64,000 nt of DNA from Artemisia argyi (taxonomy: Eukaryota > Streptophyta > Magnoliopsida > Asterales > Asteraceae), in assembly GCA_030686995.1 (NCBI GenBank), contig CM060698.1, positions 135,662,106-135,726,105 of the forward strand, written 5' to 3'. A program made the position numbers and the translations under genes. The notes beneath the pieces were generated by a model. It ran no database searches, was not told the DNA's origin, and saw only the letters and a program-made list of their open reading frames with translations. This document shows positions 1 through 10,362 of this stretch, one piece after another (the stretch's first letter is position 1; each line of letters begins with the position of its first letter).

Positions 1-451
1 AGTCTACCTTCTCAGTATAGCACTGAAGCGCCCCCGGGGGCATCGCAAAGGACACCCATCCATTCGATCACGTTGTGTGGTAGAAGGCGCGGAACAAGGC
101 AATGGTCGGCTCTATCGCAAGTAAACGGCAGTTTACCTCAAAATTTGACACCTTAGCCGCACCTATACAGTGCAGCTGTGAGATGTGGAGACGATAGTGA
201 TTGAGCAAATCGCTCAGAAAAATAGATATCGGTACGCGGTAATTCGCGTACTCGAAAAAACGCGTGTATAATCCTATTTTCCCTTCGAGGAAATCGGCTA
301 TACACGCATCAACATCTGGAGCCTCTGGATGCACATCCAGAGAAATGAAGTAGTCAGATGTAAACTGACGCACATCATTCTCAGTCATCGCAGAGCGAAA
401 ATCTTCTAATTGGGCAACCATTTTCATAAATTTACTGAAAAACGCACACAA
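1..451 (-). pseudogene. Antisense ORF of a Tat-lineage Ty3/gypsy element (Transposase_28-like), partial
   Basis: The reading frame starts at the ATG at 449-451 and runs leftward to a TGA at 68-70. It then continues in the same frame with family-like residues (GWVSFAMPPGALQCYT) to the window edge, so the TGA is probably a nonsense mutation. The 127 residues before the stop contain stretches such as YFISLDVHPEAPD, GLYTRFFEYANYR and HYRLHISQLHCIGAAKVSNF. I recognise these as the plant 'putative gypsy type transposon' family (PF04195 type). A plus-strand polypurine tract and LTR follow at 831-1326. The ORF is therefore antisense to its element, as reported for extra ORFs of Tat/Grande-like elements. 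Its function is unknown. The family call rests on memory, not on a search. Confidence 0.7.
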
Positions 452-562
452 ATTTACCTAATAAAACAGTTACTTTCTTTGCACAAAAAACGCTTTGAAG
501 AAGAGTGCAAGGGTGAGTATGTGTTTTACTATGTGTTTTAGGTAAAAAGGAGGCGGTGACTC

Positions 563-572
563 TTATATAAGG
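563..572 (-). promoter_or_regulatory. TATA box likely serving the antisense ORF
   Basis: Read on the minus strand, the sequence is CTTATATAAG, about 115 nt upstream of the ORF's ATG at 451. The box is nearly palindromic, so direction comes from context: the ORF lies downstream on the minus strand. Promoter function is inferred. Confidence 0.45.
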
Positions 573-795
573 AGTCCCAAAACCCTAGATGACGCCCACG
601 TGGATCCCACTCACAAAACGTGTGGCTAGAAACCGAAACGGTACATGCACTTTTTCCCATTTTCCGAGGGACACGTGGACACAACCCCCGATTTTCGAGG
701 CATTTCTTTGAAATATCTATGACTAGGTACATTGTACTCAATATTGGGCGGCAATATTTCAAAGTTCTCCCGCCACGCTTACCGCTGTTGTGACT

Positions 796-834
796 AGTCT
801 AGCATCCGCGGCTACGAGCCGCGCACACTAGACT
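796..834. repeat. Two-step hairpin beside the polypurine tract
   Basis: Outer arms AGTCTAG (796-802) and CTAGACT (828-834) enclose inner arms CGCGGC (807-812) and GCCGCG (818-823) with a five-base loop. It sits directly before the G-run that acts as polypurine tract. It may fold in the RNA or bind a protein; neither can be decided from sequence. Confidence 0.6.
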
Positions 835-842
835 GGGGGGAC
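831..842 (+). other. Polypurine tract of the gypsy element
   Basis: The sequence GACTGGGGGGAC lies immediately before the TG that opens the LTR at about 844. This is the expected place for the primer of plus-strand DNA synthesis in an LTR retrotransposon, and it sets the element on the plus strand. Confidence 0.55.
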
Positions 843-843
843 A

Positions 844-1326
844 TGATGACGTATAGTCTATATATGGGCCACAAGCCCAAATATTAAACATTACTAAGGC
901 CTAAAGCCACCATGCGTGGGCTATTATAACTTGGGCCGCATCAATAATAGGAATGGGCTGACGCAAGCCCAACCAAACTATATACGAATTAGATAGAGAT
1001 CTTCTATCTATGGAATGGATATCCTTAACCCGGATAAGCACCATGTGTGCGAAACGTAAGGAGCACGAACCCTACAAGGATTCTGCGCCTATATAAGGAA
1101 TGTCATAATTCTCATTCAAGGTACGATTCACAAACCCTTAAACTCTTTACGAGAACCCTAAATCGATTACTTACTCTCATGCCAGAGTCTAATTCGTGGG
1201 AGACAATCCCACGATAAGCCTAACGGTGTTGTTTATTCTCTTAGTGCGCAGGTTTCAAGCATTAAGAAGCGAATTGGTACGAGAGCAAGAGCCCATAATC
1301 AGGAACGCCCAACTTTTGTATCAACA
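844..1326 (+). mobile_element. 3' LTR of a Ty3/gypsy element
   Basis: The segment opens TGATGACG and closes TATCAACA, so it has the TG...CA form of an LTR, about 483 bp long. It holds a plausible core promoter, CTATATAAGG near 1090, followed by a transcript-like leader. The exact right edge could be a few bases later (ACAGACA). The 5' part of the element lies outside the window, so the pair LTR and TSD cannot be checked. Confidence 0.55.
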
Positions 1327-3118
1327 GACATAGTTTGCAGATGAAGACATAAAACCTCTGAAAAAATAAACGACACCTAAGCATTCATGTTAGTTTCATT
1401 ATGATTTTGAAGTGTTACTAATTTGTTGAAGGAAAATAATTAGAGGATTGAAAGAGTACATGAAAAAGGCATGCCGACAAATTCAAGGACTGGTATGAGA
1501 AACTTCGTAGTACAAAGGACCGAAATGTAAATAAGCCAAAGATAGCTTCGTAGTAGAGCATCTCTTTGGTGCTTAGGCTTTGACTTTAATTCCACAAAAC
1601 CCCCTTCGGATTCCATTTTGTTGACGTACTTTTTATATTTTCAACCTTTTTACTACAAAATCAACAAGTCAAATGCATTAGCATCATTGATGATAAAGAC
1701 ATTTTCCAATTTTATATTTTTTCCATTACTTTTTCAACAGTACTATTTTATTTTAATCTAGACTTTAAAGATCATAATTCCATTATTTATTGGTTATTTG
1801 ATTAATTGAAATTTTGAATAAATAATTTCCATAGCATGACTTTATTTTAGAAGGCAAAGTATGTGTATCTTCTTCAAAGACGAAACTAAAACCAATACAA
1901 GAACCAAATTATACGACAAAACACAAAAGGTGTACCCAATACAACTGTTAATTACCAGAATAAAAAAGAAACCAAGTTGCTACCAAAATGAAGTCTCATA
2001 AACTATTCCAGTTAGAACTCTTGAACCATGATAGTGGAGTAAGAAAACCATACATTATACCAAAACTTAAGCCACACCTTAAGTCATGCAAGCTTGAGAG
2101 GGATTGCAGCACCATTCAAGTCAAGACAAAATCAACCATTTTGTTTTATTAGAGCTCTAATGCCAATGTTAATTGCAACCCCCAAATGAGTTTCTCCCCT
2201 TAGCTCAACCGGATGCAACCAAATCCTACTTCAACTTTTTCAAAATTATGGTTTATCAGCCAACCGGAAGATTCAATCTCTTTTGTGTGTGTATTTTTTT
2301 ATTAGTTTTTTTTGAGATATGTATTTTGGTTGTGGTTGCGGTTACCTTATTAGCAAATTGTGATTGAGTGTAGTCTTGGAGTGAAAAAGCTGATGTGTCA
2401 GAGGGTGACCACAATATTTACGGTTACCATTAGAATCAGACTAAAAATACGACAAAATTTGAAGCTCCTCGCATATGGTATTCAAGTTTGACACTTTATT
2501 TTCGAAGACCCTCTTGTTTTTAAATTGCCACACAAGATCGATCATTCCCCAACAAACCAACTGTCACAACAATTTTGTTTATTGTTGAAGTTGTTTTGAC
2601 CCGAATGAGCCAGAATATCTATCAATAGACCCGAAATTGCAAATTTGCAACCACCACTTGAAAACACTATCCCATCCCTTTCTCACTCGGGGGCAATTAT
2701 TGGAACAATGTTCAACCATTTCGATGTGAACAAAGCATTGAGTTAATATCCATACTAATATGATGAACTGATGAAGTCTCTCGTACGCTAGTAATCTTCT
2801 TTGTTGTAGTCGTCAATTCCTTAAAACCACCCTCTCCCCTACCTCTAGGCAGTCTCAACGACCTCCGGCGCCACCCCACTCCCCATCACACCAAATTCTC
2901 AACTCTCCAAACCGTAACACTTTTATGGGTTTCTAATCTAAAGAGCATAGGGAATTTTTCGTTAAGAATCACTCCATAGTCCATCCCAATCCAAGAGTCT
3001 TCCTAACTTTGCAGTGTGAACTAAGTTTGGAAGTTCTGTCGATTAAATTATACTAGTGTACATTTTATTTTAAACTAGTTGATCATGTAATGTGACTTAT
3101 AAATCTAATGAAAGTTAA
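1327..3118. other. Intergenic, no gene seen
   Basis: AT-rich sequence with many stop codons in all frames. One 64-codon frame at 2173-2367 has no recognisable content and is not called. I see no complete element with clear ends here. Confidence 0.6.
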
Positions 3119-3120
3119 TA

Positions 3121-3374
3121 CTCCCTCCGTCCCATAATAATTGTCCACTTTTACTTTTTTGAGTCAATCTTATTTAACTTTGACCATTAATATTTTTATT
3201 TGTGTTATATAATAATTAATGAAAATTATACCAATGAAAATACATTTAAAACACAATCTATTTATATATTTTTCATCAAGTATTATTTTACGCAAATAAA
3301 AATATTTATAGTCAAAGTTGAATAAAAAAGACTCAAAAATGTCAAAGTGGACAATTTTTATGGGACGGAGGTAG
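3121..3374. mobile_element. Stowaway-type MITE, copy 1
   Basis: A 254-bp element with terminal inverted repeats CTCCCTCCGTCCCA and TGGGACGGAGGTAG, flanked by the dinucleotide TA on both sides (3119-3120 and 3375-3376). The terminal motif and TA duplication are those of Stowaway elements (Tc1/mariner group). The two halves are largely complementary, so it can fold back on itself. There is no coding capacity. Two relatives lie at 48556 and 61879. Confidence 0.9.
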
Positions 3375-3376
3375 TA

Positions 3377-4647
3377 GTTTTTTAAACATAGAAATTACAA
3401 ACAAAAGAGCATGTAATATATGTCTACTAAAAAGTAAACTTAATGATTACTTGTGAAAACGAAAAAGTGAAGTAAATTGGTGTGGAAAATAATTTTTTCC
3501 TTATGTAGGGTTTTCTAAATTAAGATATCAAAGACAAAATATTATCTAAATTAAGATAAAGAGTTAATATGAAACACCGTTGGGAAAAAGTTCACATATA
3601 ATTCTGTAAATGGTTCGATTAATCGATTGGCTTTACTCATTAGTGGATAGGTCGTATTCAGGTTAATTTGTCCAATTTACCGACTTTTTTAACATTAGAA
3701 TTGTTAACATGTAATAAGTCACCCAACTACCGTCAATTGGCTTATTTTAGAAAAAGCCTTTTTTGGAATGTTAGATAACTAGGCAATGATATACATCAAC
3801 TTATTGTCAAAAACTCGTCTTCTACATACGACACAAAAAAGATGGTTGTAATAACTTCTTTGTGATATATATAATGTTATTCAATGTGGTATTAGAGATG
3901 CTCTAAACCTTAACCTATTTAAAACGTAAATTTGTTTAGAAAAATTGATTAAGCTAATCATGTCTGATTTACATTGCTTAAGACGCATCCATGGTAGGTT
4001 AAGATTTTCGATACGTACAATTAAGTAACAAATCTTGTTTGGCTTAGTATGATACAGATTCGGCCACACTAACTTGACCCAATCATCGCCCGTTGCTCTC
4101 ACACCCATAATAATATTAGATAACACGATATAGTATAATATTGTCAACACATTTTAATTTACATACATGTAAAATTGTATGCATAATTGCATAGTACTTG
4201 TTTATTTCGAAAATATATGTAGTAAAGTATTAGTATTGGGGACTATTGGAGTGTGAAAATGGTACTTTGATTAGTGAGTGACAGACATGCTTAGAGACAA
4301 AATTTTAATCTTTGGGCCTAGTGTTGGATTAGAATTTAGAAGAAGATTCCAATTGGTTTTGACATTTCTGTCCATTGTATTCTGTCTTGGAAGGTCAAAC
4401 ATGTTTTTTTATCCATCAAGTGTAGTATTAAAAAAGGTACACCGTTATTTAAACAAAACTGTGAATTTTGATTCCTTTAGACGAATACAATATATATTGT
4501 CTATATATTTTGTTAGGAAATAAAATATTGTCTACATATTTTGTTAGAATTTACTATTTTATTAGCAATATGTATGTGAAGTTTGTAACTGTGTTTTTGA
4601 ACGATATTATATGTATTTGATTGTTATGCAAAACATTAATATTTATT
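3377..4647. other. Intergenic, no gene seen
   Basis: AT-rich sequence with two short open frames (3881-4150 and 4278-4523) that show no recognisable protein content or codon structure. No repeats with clear ends were found. Confidence 0.55.
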
Positions 4648-4659
4648 TGTGTATCAAGT

Positions 4660-5571
4660 GGACACCTCCCTTTGAATTCCTTTCGATTTAATGTGGGGAT
4701 GGTTTTATAATTCGCTTTTGGAAAGATACTTGGTTGGGGACTCTCCTCTTTGTATCAGGTTTAATCGGTTATTTCGTCTTGAGAGAAACCAAAACTGCTT
4801 AATTAGTGATCGCATTGCAAATGGATCTTGGTCGTGGGATTGGAGTAGGCCTATGCTTTATGGAAGAACGTAAGCTGATTTCAATAATCTTTTGATTGAA
4901 ATCAGTTCTTTGGATTCTATTGTCGACCGTGATTCTCTCGTCTTTACCCTCTCCTCGGATAACATCTACTCAGTTAGTGTTGCCCGAAATTTTTTTAGAT
5001 GATTGCATGCTCCCTTCGTCTCCAATATGCACGAGGTGGTTTAAGGTTCTCCCACAGAAAGTTAACATCTTTATGTGACGGTTGTTTCTAGACAAGCTCC
5101 CTAATCGTCTAAACCTCTCCTCTAGGGGTTTAGAAATTGAGTCTATTGCGTGCCCGGTTTGCAATGGATTTGTTGAGTCGAATGCTCATGTTTTCTTTTC
5201 ATGTGCTACTGCTTCAAATATTTGGAGGTTAGTCCGTGGTTGGTGTGACTTAAAGTTCCCGGTTTTTGCTTCTTGCAACGATTGGGCTTCTTGGTTTTTG
5301 GCGTCTCAAGCTCCAAAAGACGAGAAGGACCGAGCCTATATCATTTTCGTTGCTTCATGTTGGACTATTTGGCGTTTTACGAATAATATCGTTTTCAATT
5401 ATCAAGTTATGAGGATTTGTGATTTTTTTATTCTATTCGTATTTATTCTTTTTTCTTGGTATAAGTTTAGAGGGGAAGAATGTATTAGTTGGATTGATTG
5501 GCTGAAATCGCCTTTGTAGTTGCTAGCTCCTTGGTAGTTTCTTTTTTATAATATGCCGTCGTTCAAAAAAA
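4660..5571 (+). mobile_element. 5'-truncated LINE retrotransposon
   Basis: This 912-bp fragment is flanked by a 12-bp direct repeat, TGTGTATCAAGT, at 4648-4659 and 5572-5583, which I read as the target-site duplication. The right end carries a short A-run (GTTCAAAAAAA), and coding sequence of a LINE 3' end lies just inside. This is the signature of a LINE copied by target-primed reverse transcription and truncated at its 5' side. Confidence 0.85.
4680..5519 (+). pseudogene. LINE reverse-transcriptase C-terminus with zf-RVT domain, broken
   Basis: The distal part of a plant LINE polyprotein. RFWKDTWLG near 4710-4740 is in one frame and GDSPLCIRFNRLFRL continues one frame over, so a one-base deletion lies near 4738. 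Further stops occur, including a TGA at about 5076 where the family has Trp. From 5082 the frame is open to 5519 and carries the zf-RVT region: CPVC, then HVFFSCATASNIW, then CWTIWRFTNN, ending ISWIDWLKSPL. The catalytic reverse-transcriptase core is missing. The family is recognised from motif order and remembered plant LINE proteins. Confidence 0.85.
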
Positions 5572-5595
5572 TGTGTATCAAGTATATAACATGTA

Positions 5596-7106
5596 GACTA
5601 AATTACACCATTCGTCCTTGTGGTTTACGTTGACCAACAAGTTTCGTCCTTTGACCAAAAAAGGTTTACCGTCCATCCTTAAGTGGCAAACGTTATGTAG
5701 CGTTAGTCCTCCACTCTAACGGGCTACACTAACCGGTGTTAGTCACTCATCCATCGAGGGTATTTTAGTCTTTTCCCAACCCATCATCATCCACTAGTAT
5801 CACTACCAATCCATATACAGTTTCTTTTTTCATCCTCTCTCTCATATCTATCCACCGAACAAAACTAGTATTAAATCAAATCAATCCAAAAACAAGATCA
5901 AATATCTCCTCATCTCTCTTTTATCTTCCATCTCTGTCCTCTATATATTCTAACAAAAACACACAAATCTTTAAAATTCAAAACATAAAAATCTGGGTGA
6001 AAATCGTTTAGAATAGGTATGAAGGATGAAGATGAAAACCATGGTTGTTGATATTCAAGTGGGTTTTAATATCGCCTCATCTCTATCTTATCTTCCATCT
6101 CTGTCCACTTTATGGTTTAATTTTCGTTTTGGGTTTGTTGAGAAGCAAGAATCAACCACAGATCTGGGTGAAAATTGACATTGTTGTTGACATTCAAGTG
6201 GGTTTTATCACTTCATATATGTTTTAATTAGAGTTGTTGATAAAAGGGTAGGTGGTGGTGGGTAGTTTTAATTTCCAGGTTTGGTGGATAGTTGTTGTGG
6301 ATGACGATATGGATGATTTTAGTAGTGGGAAAAAAGAAGCAGCTGGAGTAATATGAGGCGGTGTGGTGGGTTATGTTGTGGTGTAGATGACGGTGGCGGC
6401 GGCGTGGTTGTTGTAGTGATGGTGGTGACAGTTGTATGGCGAAGTGGATGGGAGTTGTAGCGTGGACGTATGGTGGCTGGAGCAATGGTTAACCGACCAC
6501 AAAACCTAACCTTTCTATATCTTCACTTTATCTTAATAATCACCACAATAATCTGCTGTCCATTCGGATCGTCACTTCATCTAAATCCTACAACTAGTTC
6601 TTGATACATTTTAGGACATTGTTTGTGTATTAATGGTGTGTCATTCGATTATTTATTTTTGTATTCAAATAACTAGTAATTACATACTGTATATAGACAG
6701 TGGATCTTTTATAAATGTGTTATCAGTTGTTCTTTTAGGTTATATTAGAATATTTGTATGTATTAGTTGGTGTTCTTCAATTATTATCCATGTATGTTCA
6801 TTAGTCGGTGTGTATAGTTGCATCAGTTATAGTTTTAGCAGTGAATTGGGGTTACATTTGTATAGAATAGTAATTACATTTTCCTGGAAAATTAATGTTT
6901 AAAAAAAATATATAGTAAATTTACAGTTATACCCTCATTTGGGTATCAAGCAAAGTGACTTAACAGCTGTTAACAAGGGCTGTTAGAAGGAAGGACTAAC
7001 GGTAGATAACGTTTGCCACTTAAGGATGGACGGTAAACCTTTTTTGGTCAAAGGACGAAGCTTGTTGGTCAACGTAAACCACAAGGACGAACGGTGTAAT
7101 TTAGTC
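5596..7106. mobile_element. Non-autonomous Mutator-like element (MULE), 1.5 kb
   Basis: It has long terminal inverted repeats of about 150 bp beginning GACTAAATTACACC, with only scattered mismatches between the ends. It is flanked by an exact 9-bp duplication, TAACATGTA, at 5587-5595 and 7107-7115. A 9-bp TSD plus long inverted ends defines a MULE. The interior has no transposase. It holds an imperfect internal duplication of about 150 bp (roughly 5900-6050 against 6060-6215; CTGGGTGAAAAT and TCAAGTGGGTTTT occur in both). I could not identify a captured host gene. Confidence 0.93.
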
Positions 7107-7372
7107 TAACATGTATTATCAATCAATTGATATAATTTTTTTTATATATTAAAAGACAATAATAGTGAAAAGCTATTGATCAATTATATTGCTTGATTTT
7201 CCATTGCTCAATTTTGAAACCCTTAATTGTTAAAATTTAAGAGAAATTTCAGGTAAATCTCTAACATTATAATCAATAAAGAACATAAACAAATTGCTAT
7301 TTTTAGGTAAGAATTATTAAATAATTTATATAATTATGAGAGTAACAATTTCTAAAACGATGTATATAAAAC

Positions 7373-7924
7373 TAGGGTTGTAAACGAACTAAACGTTCAG
7401 CGAACATTTCATGAACCGTTCGGTAAAAAGTTCGTTTATGTTAGTTCGTTTATTAAATGAACGAACATGAATAATATTTTACGTTCGTTAAATTAAATAA
7501 ACGAACATGAACAAAATTCTCGTCCATTCATTTATGTTCGTGAACGTCCGATTATACGTTCGTTTATGTTTATTTATCTATTTATATTCATATATCATAT
7601 ATTTAAATTTTATAATTTTAAAAATTGGGTTGTTTAAACAAACCAACACTTATAAAACAAATGTATTGTGAAGAATTCAATAAACTTTATGTTTGTTTGT
7701 CTATTTTCATCTATGTTCGATCGTTTATGTTCGCTTAGCGTTCGTTTAGTGTTTTAATGAACGAAAATAAACGAACATGAACAACTCATTTTCTTAATAA
7801 ACGAACATGAACAATAAAATTCTTCCGTTTAAGCGTCCGTGTCTGTTTATTTGTCCGGTTAAAATTAAATAAACGAACATGAACAAGGCTCCGTTCGTGT
7901 TCATACGGTTCGTTTACAGCCCTA
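7373..7924. mobile_element. hAT-type MITE, 552 bp
   Basis: The ends TAGGGTTGTAAACGAAC and GTTCGTTTACAGCCCTA are inverted repeats with one mismatch. An exact 8-bp duplication, TATAAAAC, flanks the element (7365-7372 and 7925-7932), as expected for hAT elements. The interior is filled with repeats of ACGAACATGAAC and its complement, probably subterminal transposase-binding motifs. No protein is encoded. Confidence 0.93.
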
Positions 7925-7932
7925 TATAAAAC

Positions 7933-8295
7933 CATTGTAAGAAAAAATATCGATCTCTTTATCCTACAAAAAGATTATGCTTTTACTATGATGAAATTTT
8001 TTATCGCTTTCAATTTAGAACTCATTGGTTGTAGCTACCCAACAATAATATATGAATGATCCAAACTATTTTTGGCTTTTGGGTCATAATCATTCATTAA
8101 CTATTCGATTTTATAAAGGAAAACAATAAAAGGAAACAATTCAGCAACCCGACCTAAGATTAGTCCTACATAAACACACACCATTATTAACCATAATTCA
8201 TAACTCACATACATGCGATTTTAAGACAAACAAGTTTTCTTAATGTAGTTCTTATAATGCTTTATTAATCATTCTTATTAGCAAAACCCTTCATA

Positions 8296-8347
<52 letters not shown>

Positions 8348-8708
8348 TTTTATTTATTTATTTATTTATTTATTTATTTTTTTTTTTTTGTGTTTTTAGT
8401 GTACGTAGACATGCATCTATTGATCATTGTTATATGTTAGTCTGCTTAGTATTGATGTTAAGTTGTTTTCGTACGTATGTATGTAAATTGCATATTAAAG
8501 GTTTTTTTTTTTTTTTTTTTTTTTTGAATTTGATTATACATTTATTATGTATTATGAGTTTTATATTGTTGAATTAACTTTCATCCTAAATAAACCTTAA
8601 TATGGTTACGAGCTATGATTCGAGCCAATTTTGTTTTCGGTTAGTTTTAATCTTTGAATCTAAATAAGTTATTTTTACTTTTTTTGATTAGTATGATTTA
8701 ATTATTTA
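7933..8708. other. Intergenic, low-complexity tracts only
   Basis: No gene seen. It contains the microsatellites listed separately and a T-run near 8502-8525. Confidence 0.55.
8297..8385. repeat. Compound microsatellite (TTA)n then (TTTA)n and T-run
   Basis: About 16 TTA units are followed by TTTA units and a T-run. A simple sequence repeat in intergenic DNA. Confidence 0.95.
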
Positions 8709-8719
8709 TTAGTTTGTAG

Positions 8720-9176
8720 CATGGTTGTCAGGATCCCGATCCTGATCTTAGGATCTTACGGTTTTATGATACTACAAAACAAAAACGATCCGGATCTTAC
8801 ATAGGATTTTTGAAAGCTTAAGATCTTGTAGGATCCCGATCTTGACCATAGGATATTAAAAAATCTAATCCGATCCGATTTTACTTTCTCGAACCCAAAA
8901 CTACAAATTTATGGATTGTGTTTTGTAGAATTTAAAAAACATGTTAATCTTCTTAAACATTTAATAATCATAATTTAAGACAACATTTATATGAAACATT
9001 TATTTAAATTTTTGTTTATGATATATACTGTAATAATTTATAGATTTGTATAATATTACAAAAACTATTAACAAAATGACATTATAGTAGGATCTTAAGA
9101 TCCCGATCCGATCTTACGATCTAAATCTTGCAAAGACGAAATCGATCCTAAGTAGGATCTCGATCTTGAAAACCTT
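8720..9176. mobile_element. MITE with GATC-rich subterminal repeats
   Basis: An 11-bp direct repeat, TTAGTTTGTAG, flanks the segment (8709-8719 and 9175-9185); the real TSD is probably 9 bp of this. The ends are imperfect inverted repeats around GGTTGTCA and TGAAAACC. Many copies of GGATCCCGATC-like motifs lie inside both ends in both orientations. It is non-coding. The 9-bp duplication favours a Mutator-type source, but hAT cannot be excluded. Confidence 0.65.
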
Positions 9177-9244
9177 AGTTTGTAGTTTATTTATTAACCT
9201 TAATTCATAAATTCACATACAATATTTAATTATTTATTAGTTCA

Positions 9245-9364
9245 TAGAATCATACTTTTATATTCATCATAGGTAATAAAAATTAACGCAAAAATTAAAA
9301 AATATATAAAAATAATTTTTATGTTAATCTTTATTAATTATGATGAATATAAAAGTCTGATTCT
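9245..9364. repeat. 120-bp inverted repeat (near-perfect hairpin)
   Basis: A 27-base arm at 9245-9271 (starting TAGAATCATACTTT) matches the reverse complement of 9338-9364 with about one mismatch. The intervening AT-rich stretch is itself partly self-complementary. The right arm merges into the SINE that follows. It could be a small foldback element or a structure formed at a SINE insertion. Confidence 0.7.
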
Positions 9365-9592
9365 ACGACAAGGTCCAAACTACTGGTATAAAGTATAAAC
9401 ACAGTGATTAGGTGCAAAAGGTTAATAACCGGTAACCAAACCGGCTGCCTTTTTATAATCTGATGGCATACATGACTCACTGAGTGGTTGTGGCTATGAG
9501 ATGCTAAGGATTGAACCCTTGACCCTGTGCTTGTTAAGTGTAAAGTTGCCTCACCCATTACAAATTAAGCTACGCGCCATTGGCTATAAACA
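9350..9592 (-). mobile_element. tRNA-derived SINE, probable
   Basis: On the minus strand the segment begins GGCGCGTAGCTTAATTTG, which resembles a tRNA 5' half with an A box. About 60 nt on it has GGTTCAATCC, a good B box of the RNA polymerase III internal promoter. A non-tRNA body of about 170 bp follows. The spacing of A and B boxes fits a tRNA-derived SINE. It cannot be a working tRNA, because there is no 3' acceptor half. The ends and TSD are not clear. Confidence 0.55.
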
Positions 9593-9713
9593 GAGTCGTA
9601 TATGTAGCAATGTCTATAACAATGTTTTAAAGTTTTAAAGTAAGTGTTTTGGTGATTCTGTTTATTTATATGAAAGATATGAAACTTAGGTGTTTGTTAA
9701 CTTTTAGGCTATG

Positions 9714-10122
9714 AGCATGTTTGGTAAGAGCTTTTTGAGGAGCTGTTAGCTTTTTATTACAAAAATAGTGTTTTTTTTTGTTTTTTTTTGTTTTTTTTTT
9801 TTTTTTTTTTAAGTAGCTCTGTTTGGATATATCAACTTCAAACTTTTATTTTAAACAAATAGGTCATAAATGAAAAGCCGATTCATGAATCTTTTTAAAC
9901 ATTTAGGAGCTGTTAAAACTTTAAATTACTGATATACTCTCCAAACATTTGTTTACAATTATAAATATGTCATTTTATGTCATTTAACATCGTATAATTA
10001 CATTTAACAGCTAACTTACCAAACACTTATATTGAAAAAAAATATACAACTTGTAGTTAATGTTAACAGGTTTGCAATTTACAGCTTACAGCTTACAACT
10101 AGTTTTGTCAAACATACCTATG
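9714..10122. mobile_element. Degenerate TIR element, possible
   Basis: The left end GCATGTTTGGTAAGAG and right end TTTTGTCAAACATAC are roughly inverted, and the interior repeats AGCTGTTA and ACAGCT motifs in both directions. No convincing duplication flanks it; only CTATG is shared. Kept as a low-confidence MITE remnant. Confidence 0.35.
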
Positions 10123-10318
10123 TTGTTCAACTTTAACTTTTTATTGCGTGTATATACTTTTCACAGCAAACATCATTTCAGCCAATTGTATGTTTAGATT
10201 ATAGATTTAACTTATTAAATTAATCGAATAAGAATTGGCATAACTTATAAATCGAATAAGAATTCGCATAACTTGATTTACATTACAAGAAACTGGACGA
10301 TTAACCGCGTATAAATGT

Positions 10319-10319
<1 letters not shown>

Positions 10320-10358
<39 letters not shown>
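10320..10358. repeat. Poly-T tract
   Basis: About 38 consecutive T. It could be a retroelement tail on the minus strand, but no SINE or LINE body is recognisable beside it. Confidence 0.9.

Positions 10359-10362
<4 letters not shown>

Noticed and set aside
2173..2367. 64-codon open frame with a hydrophobic tail
   Set aside because: No recognisable domain, no context, and such lengths are expected by chance in this AT-rich region.
9500..9592. Functional tRNA gene on the minus strand
   Set aside because: A and B boxes are present, but the cloverleaf cannot close because the 3' acceptor half is replaced by SINE body.
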